Below are positions 60,643 to 64,000 of a stretch of DNA of 64,000 nt, in pieces. A program made the translations under genes and the position numbers. The notes under the pieces are model-generated. The model was not told the DNA's origin and did not search any database. It saw only the letters and a program-made list of their open reading frames with translations. The number at the start of each line of letters is the position of its first letter. Position 1 is the first letter of the stretch. Origin of the DNA: Seohaeicola_A nanhaiensis (GTDB taxonomy: Bacteria; Pseudomonadota; Alphaproteobacteria; Rhodobacterales; Rhodobacteraceae); contig NZ_JBHSGI010000032.1 in NCBI RefSeq assembly GCF_042654245.1, positions 15,498-79,497 on the forward strand, in the 5' to 3' direction.

Positions 60643-61239
60643 TCAGCCCTGCAGGAGGCGCAGGATCTCCTCGGCCCGGCGCCCCGCCGCGCCGGGCGCG
60701 GCGCGGTGGCCGGGATGCAGCAGCGTTTCGGGGTCGTAGGTGCCTGTCTCGGGCGCCTCCATCGCCGCCAGCTCGGCGGCGATCCGGCCGGCGTCCTGCG
60801 CCGAAAGATCCACCTCCAGCGCCGCCGCCAGCCGGGTCAGTTCGCGGGCCGGGTCGGCGATCATCCCGGCATAGGAGATCTCATGGTCGCTTCGCGCTTT
60901 CCAGCTTGTGTAGAGCCTGTTGTGATGGACCCAGGCCCGGCGGATCGCGGCCGGGTCGTCCGCCAGCCAGCCCATCCGGATCAGCGAGGCGAGGCACTCT
61001 TCGGCCGCCCGCCGCGTGGTCAGCACCAGGTCGGGGGCGAAATCCACCTCGCCGGGCTGGTGCGCCTTGACCAGATGGGTGCGCGCGGGGTGGTGCGGGT
61101 CGCGGTCGGCGACCCAGGCGGCATGCAGCCCGCCGGGGGCCTGCCCGAGCAGGCGGCGTGCGGCGTTGAAGGCCCAGGTGCTGCCCGAGCGCGGCACGCC
61201 GGCGACCAGGATGAGGCGGGGAGGGGCGGGATCGGTCAT
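60643..61239 (-). CDS. Sulfotransferase-like P-loop protein
   Basis: A 198-residue protein. ILVAGVPRSGSTWAFNAARR (10-29) carries the PAPS-binding P-R-S-G-S-T-W loop. LVLTTRRAAEECLASLIRMG near 71-90 is the 3'-phosphate helix, with Arg-Arg in place of the more usual Arg-Asp-Pro. The C-terminus is short. It may be an active small sulfotransferase or a relative that uses another nucleotide. Start ATG at 61239. It converges on the beta-rich protein at 60102 and is divergent from manC. Confidence 0.65.
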   Translation of the reverse strand: MTDPAPPRLILVAGVPRSGSTWAFNAARRLLGQAPGGLHAAWVADRDPHHPARTHLVKAHQPGEVDFAPDLVLTTRRAAEECLASLIRMGWLADDPAAIRRAWVHHNRLYTSWKARSDHEISYAGMIADPARELTRLAAALEVDLSAQDAGRIAAELAAMEAPETGTYDPETLLHPGHRAAPGAAGRRAEEILRLLQG

Positions 61240-61307
61240 GGCCCTTCCTAAGGGCTGGACCGGGGGATCGTCCAGCCACCTGCGCCGCCGCCGGGCACCA
61301 TTGCGGC

Positions 61308-61337
61308 TTGAATTCGCGGTATCAATCGGGGGATACA
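61308..61337 (+). promoter_or_regulatory. Possible sigma70 promoter for manC
   Basis: TTGAAT at 61308-61313 and GATACA at 61332-61337, 18 bases apart, about 40 bases upstream of the manC ATG. Match to consensus is moderate. Spacing and position are right. Confidence 0.3.
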
Positions 61338-61376
61338 TCGGGGGCAACGCATTCTGGATCGGCTCAAGTCCTCGTT

Positions 61377-62798
61377 ATGATTACCCCCGTGCTTCTCTGC
61401 GGTGGCTCCGGCACCCGCCTCTGGCCGCTCTCGCGCAAGTCCTATCCCAAGCAGTTCGTGCCGCTGGTGGGCGAGACGACGCTGTTCCAGGCCTCGGCCA
61501 AGCGGCTCTCGGGCGCAGGCTTTGCCGCGCCGCTGGTTCTGACCAATGCGGATTTCCGCTTTATCGTGACCGAACAGCTGGCGGCGGCGGGGATCGACCC
61601 GGGCGCGATCCTGATCGAGCCGGAGGGGCGCAATACCGCCCCCGCGGTGCTGGCGGCGGCGCTCTGGCTGGAGAAGACCGACCCCGAGGCGCTGATGCTG
61701 GTGGCGCCCTCGGACCATGTGGTGCCCGACGCGGCCGCCTTCCGCGCGGCGGTCGAGGCCGGGGCCGTGGCGGCGCGCGCGGGGCAGCTGGTGACCTTCG
61801 GGATCAAGCCGACCCATGCCGAGACCGGCTATGGCTATCTCGAGCTGGCCGGCGATCCCGAAGGGTTCGCGGCGCACCCCCTGGCGCTGAAGCGCTTCGT
61901 CGAGAAGCCCGACGCCGCCCGCGCCGCCGAGATGGTGGCGGCCGGGACCTATCTGTGGAACGCCGGGATCTTCCTGTTCTCGGTGCAGACGATCCTTGCC
62001 GCCTTCCGCGCCCATGCGCCCGATCTGCTGGCCCCGGTTCAGGCGGCGGTGGACCAGGGCCGGCCCGACCTCGGCTTCCTGCGGCTCGACCCCGCGGCCT
62101 GGGGCGGGGCGGCGGATATCTCGATCGACTATGCGGTGATGGAGCGGGCCGACAACCTGAGCGTGGTGCCCTTCGCCGCGGGCTGGTCGGACCTGGGCGG
62201 CTGGGACGCGGTCTGGCGCGAGAGCGGGCCGGATGCGGCGGGGGTCGTGACCTCGGGGGCGGCGACGGCGATCGACTGCACCGACACGCTGCTGCGCTCG
62301 GAGAGCGAGCGGCTCGAGGTGGTGGGGATCGGGCTGGAGAACGTGATCGCCGTGGCGATGAACGACGCGGTGCTGGTGGCCTCGATGGACCGGGCGCAGG
62401 ACGTCAAGAAGGCGGTCGAGGCGCTGAAGGCCAGGGGCGCGGTGCAGGCGACGCATTTCCCCAAGGATCACCGGCCCTGGGGCTGGTTCGAGAGCCTGGT
62501 GATCGGCACCCGCTTTCAGGTCAAGCGGATCCATGTCCACCCCGGCGCGGCGCTGAGCCTGCAGAGCCACCACCACCGCTCGGAGCACTGGATCGTGGTG
62601 GAGGGCACCGCGAAGGTGACGGTGGACGACGAGGTGAAGCTGATCAGCGAGAACCAGTCGGTCTATATTCCGCTGGGCGCGGTGCACCGGATGGAGAACC
62701 CCGGCAAGGTGCCGATGGTGCTGATCGAGGTGCAGACCGGCAGCTATCTCGGCGAGGACGACATCATCCGCTACGAGGATGTCTACGCCCGGTCCTGA
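61377..62798 (+). CDS. manC: Mannose-1-phosphate guanylyltransferase / mannose-6-phosphate isomerase
   Basis: A 473-residue bifunctional type II enzyme that makes GDP-mannose. N-terminal guanylyltransferase: LLCGGSGTRLWPLSRKSYPK with the GTP loop and Lys. EPEGRNTAPAVLAAA, LVAPSDHVV, GYGYLE and FVEKPDAARA are in standard order. C-terminal cupin isomerase: HRPWGWFESLVIGTRFQVKR and HPGAALSLQSHHHRSEHWIV (zinc His cluster), then VYIPLGAVHRMENPG. It supplies gmd and fcl with GDP-mannose. Start ATG 61377; the longer frame to 61308 is not protein-like. It is followed by a palindrome also found at 37406. Confidence 0.95.
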   Translation: MITPVLLCGGSGTRLWPLSRKSYPKQFVPLVGETTLFQASAKRLSGAGFAAPLVLTNADFRFIVTEQLAAAGIDPGAILIEPEGRNTAPAVLAAALWLEKTDPEALMLVAPSDHVVPDAAAFRAAVEAGAVAARAGQLVTFGIKPTHAETGYGYLELAGDPEGFAAHPLALKRFVEKPDAARAAEMVAAGTYLWNAGIFLFSVQTILAAFRAHAPDLLAPVQAAVDQGRPDLGFLRLDPAAWGGAADISIDYAVMERADNLSVVPFAAGWSDLGGWDAVWRESGPDAAGVVTSGAATAIDCTDTLLRSESERLEVVGIGLENVIAVAMNDAVLVASMDRAQDVKKAVEALKARGAVQATHFPKDHRPWGWFESLVIGTRFQVKRIHVHPGAALSLQSHHHRSEHWIVVEGTAKVTVDDEVKLISENQSVYIPLGAVHRMENPGKVPMVLIEVQTGSYLGEDDIIRYEDVYARS

Positions 62799-62803
62799 CA
62801 GGT

Positions 62804-62827
62804 GTCCCGGCCGGGACGGTGGGTCAA
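62804..62827 (+). repeat. Conserved palindrome motif, copy 2
   Basis: GTCCCGGCCGGGAC (perfect 14-bp palindrome) followed by GGTGGGTCAA, 5 bases after the manC stop. Copy 1 at 37406-37429 differs at positions 6, 9 and 17. The first two changes compensate each other in the palindrome. Confidence 0.6.
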
Positions 62828-62874
62828 CCAACTGAATAAAAGGATATCCCGGGAGAGTGATTTCGGGGGTACCC

Positions 62875-63696
62875 TCAGCTGTTCAGAATGTCGCGGTGAT
62901 AGCGGCCCAGCAGGATCTGCCCGAAGGCCAGCAGCACCAGGCTGATCCCCAGCACGTAGACCGGGCTGGCATAGGTGGCGCCATAGGTCGAATAGAAGCC
63001 GCTGCGCATCAGGCCGGTGATATGGACCAGCGGGTTGAACCACAGGATCTCGCGGGCGACCTGGGGCAGATCCTCGTAGAGGTAGAGGATGGCCGAGGCC
63101 AGGAACAGCGGGCGGGTGATGATCGACCAGGCCACCTCCCAGATCGGGAACAGACCGGCGATCGCGCAGTTCACCGTGCCGACGCCGAGGCCGAGCAGCA
63201 TCGCCAGGCCCATCGCCTCGAGGATCGGCATCAGGTCGAGCGTGCCGCGATGGTCGATCACCGTCAGGATGCCGCTGAACAGCAGCACCGAGATCACCAC
63301 GCTGGTGAGGCTGTTGAGCAAAAAGCGCGCCAGTACCGCATCGATCCAGGTCACCGCCGGATAGAGCAGCAGCGGGCGGGAGAAGAAGATCGCCCGGGCC
63401 ACCATGTTCGAGATGGTCTGATACATGTCGAAGGCCAGATAGCCCGAAGCGTAGAACAGCAGGAAGGACGACCCCAGCGAGGGCGTGCGGATCAGCAGAG
63501 AAAATCCGAGGCTGAGGACCAGGATGGCGCCAAGCGGCTCGATGATGCTCCACAGATAGCCGCCCGGCGTGCGGCCATAACGGGTCGACATCTCGCGCAG
63601 CATCAGCGCCAGCACCGTGCGCAGCGTCGCAAAGCGGCGCCGGCCGGCATCGGCCGGGGGCAGGGCGGGGGTCTGCGGCGGGGGCAGGGCGGCCAT
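62875..63696 (-). CDS. ABC-2-type polysaccharide export permease (KpsM-like)
   Basis: A 273-residue inner-membrane protein with six predicted helices. The N-terminal LRTVLALMLREMSTRYGRTP and GYLWSIIEPLGAILVLSLGF are standard for KpsM/BexB/Wzm permeases. PLLLYPAVTWIDAVLARFLL and WFNPLVHITGLMRSGFYSTY are later hallmarks. It would pair with a KpsT-like ATPase to export a completed capsule, a route separate from Wzx/Wzy. The ATPase is not in the window. Start ATG 63696. It is divergent from the gene at 63789 with a 92-base gap. Confidence 0.9.
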   Translation of the reverse strand: MAALPPPQTPALPPADAGRRRFATLRTVLALMLREMSTRYGRTPGGYLWSIIEPLGAILVLSLGFSLLIRTPSLGSSFLLFYASGYLAFDMYQTISNMVARAIFFSRPLLLYPAVTWIDAVLARFLLNSLTSVVISVLLFSGILTVIDHRGTLDLMPILEAMGLAMLLGLGVGTVNCAIAGLFPIWEVAWSIITRPLFLASAILYLYEDLPQVAREILWFNPLVHITGLMRSGFYSTYGATYASPVYVLGISLVLLAFGQILLGRYHRDILNS

Positions 63697-63788
63697 GAGG
63701 CGGTGTCTCGGGCTGGCGTCGGCGGGGGCTTTATGCAAGAGATACGGGGCAATTACAAACGGCTTCGCGCCGCGAGCGACAGGCAGAG

Positions 63789-64000
63789 ATGAGCATGGAC
63801 GGCAAGCCCGAGGAGGACCCGGCCCGGCGGCGCAGCACCGCCGCCGAAGGCAAGGCCGAGACATCGCAGCCGGCAGAGATCGGGTTCGACGACGACCTTC
63901 TCGACGACGACGACGAGGATCTGCCGCCGCGGCGCCGGGCCGCCCGCGCCGCCCGGCGCGCCGCGCTGCGCCGGGGCAGCGACGCGCCGCCGGTCCGCGC
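63789..64000 (+). CDS. Unknown protein, 5' part only (cut by window edge)
   Basis: An ATG at 63789 opens a frame that runs off the end after 70 codons. The visible part is charged: Arg/Glu-rich, then a strongly acidic run (GFDDDLLDDDDEDLP) and an Arg/Ala-rich stretch. In capsule loci, a divergent neighbour of a KpsM-like gene is often a KpsE/RkpR-type inner-membrane co-polymerase, some of which begin with a long charged segment. That identity is a guess. Confidence 0.5.
   Translation, partial: MSMDGKPEEDPARRRSTAAEGKAETSQPAEIGFDDDLLDDDDEDLPPRRRAARAARRAALRRGSDAPPVR

Overview
This 64 kb window is GC-rich and carries long back-to-back sugar-polymer genes with tight ATGA/GTGA/TTGA overlaps. Several family types are common in Rhodobacterales: RepA/ParAB plasmid modules, DUF2793 proteins, RTX proteins and FkbH-like proteins. 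I infer an extrachromosomal replicon of a marine Rhodobacterales (Roseobacter-group) alphaproteobacterium. The species cannot be read from the sequence. No rRNA, tRNA or CRISPR array was seen.

Layout. (1) 1-4400 is a degraded accessory zone: a DUF262 protein cut by the left edge, an XRE regulator, a small protein with HUH Rep motifs next to strong inverted repeats, an IS3-type transposase remnant and a gene that has lost its 5' end. (2) 4406-19386 is a polysaccharide island built around a divergent promoter at about 11.6-11.8 kb. Leftward lie a GT2, a 944-residue acetyltransferase-FkbH-ACP fusion, a glycosyltransferase and an acyltransferase-SGNH protein. Rightward lie two Gfo/Idh/MocA oxidoreductases, a GT4, a Wzx flippase, a WbpA-like UDP-sugar dehydrogenase and another GT4. 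(3) 19396-28000 holds GT2, a Wzy/WaaL-like membrane protein, WecG/TagA, further GT2/GT4 enzymes and an acyltransferase. (4) 27726-37381 holds a decayed paralogue of a beta-helix protein, an MBOAT/SGNH/AT3-SGNH acylation cassette, and an intact secreted beta-helix RTX protein. (5) 37829-50604 holds a frameshifted DUF2793 gene, GDP-L-fucose synthesis (gmd, fcl), an RTX protein, a GT10 fucosyltransferase-like enzyme, a three-gene coiled-coil/methyltransferase operon, a GT2 and a UDP-glucuronate 4-epimerase. (6) 50641-54525 is the replication and partition module: a 26-bp palindrome resembling parS, parB, parA, an origin with 22-bp-spaced iterons and a perfect DnaA box, and repA. (7) 54522-64000 holds GT2, a GT2/NodZ-like fusion, three sulfotransferase-like proteins, two small related beta-rich proteins, manC, a KpsM-like ABC permease and the start of a further gene.

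How it fits together. ManC makes GDP-mannose, and Gmd and Fcl convert it to GDP-L-fucose. A GT10-like protein and a NodZ-like domain could use that donor. The WbpA-like dehydrogenase and the 4-epimerase supply uronic acid donors. The sulfotransferase-like genes and several O-acyltransferases would decorate the product. The window therefore plausibly encodes acidic, acylated and possibly fucosylated and sulfated surface polysaccharides. Both a Wzx/Wzy-type and an ABC-type export route are represented. That biosynthetic reading is inference from gene families; no structure can be read from DNA.
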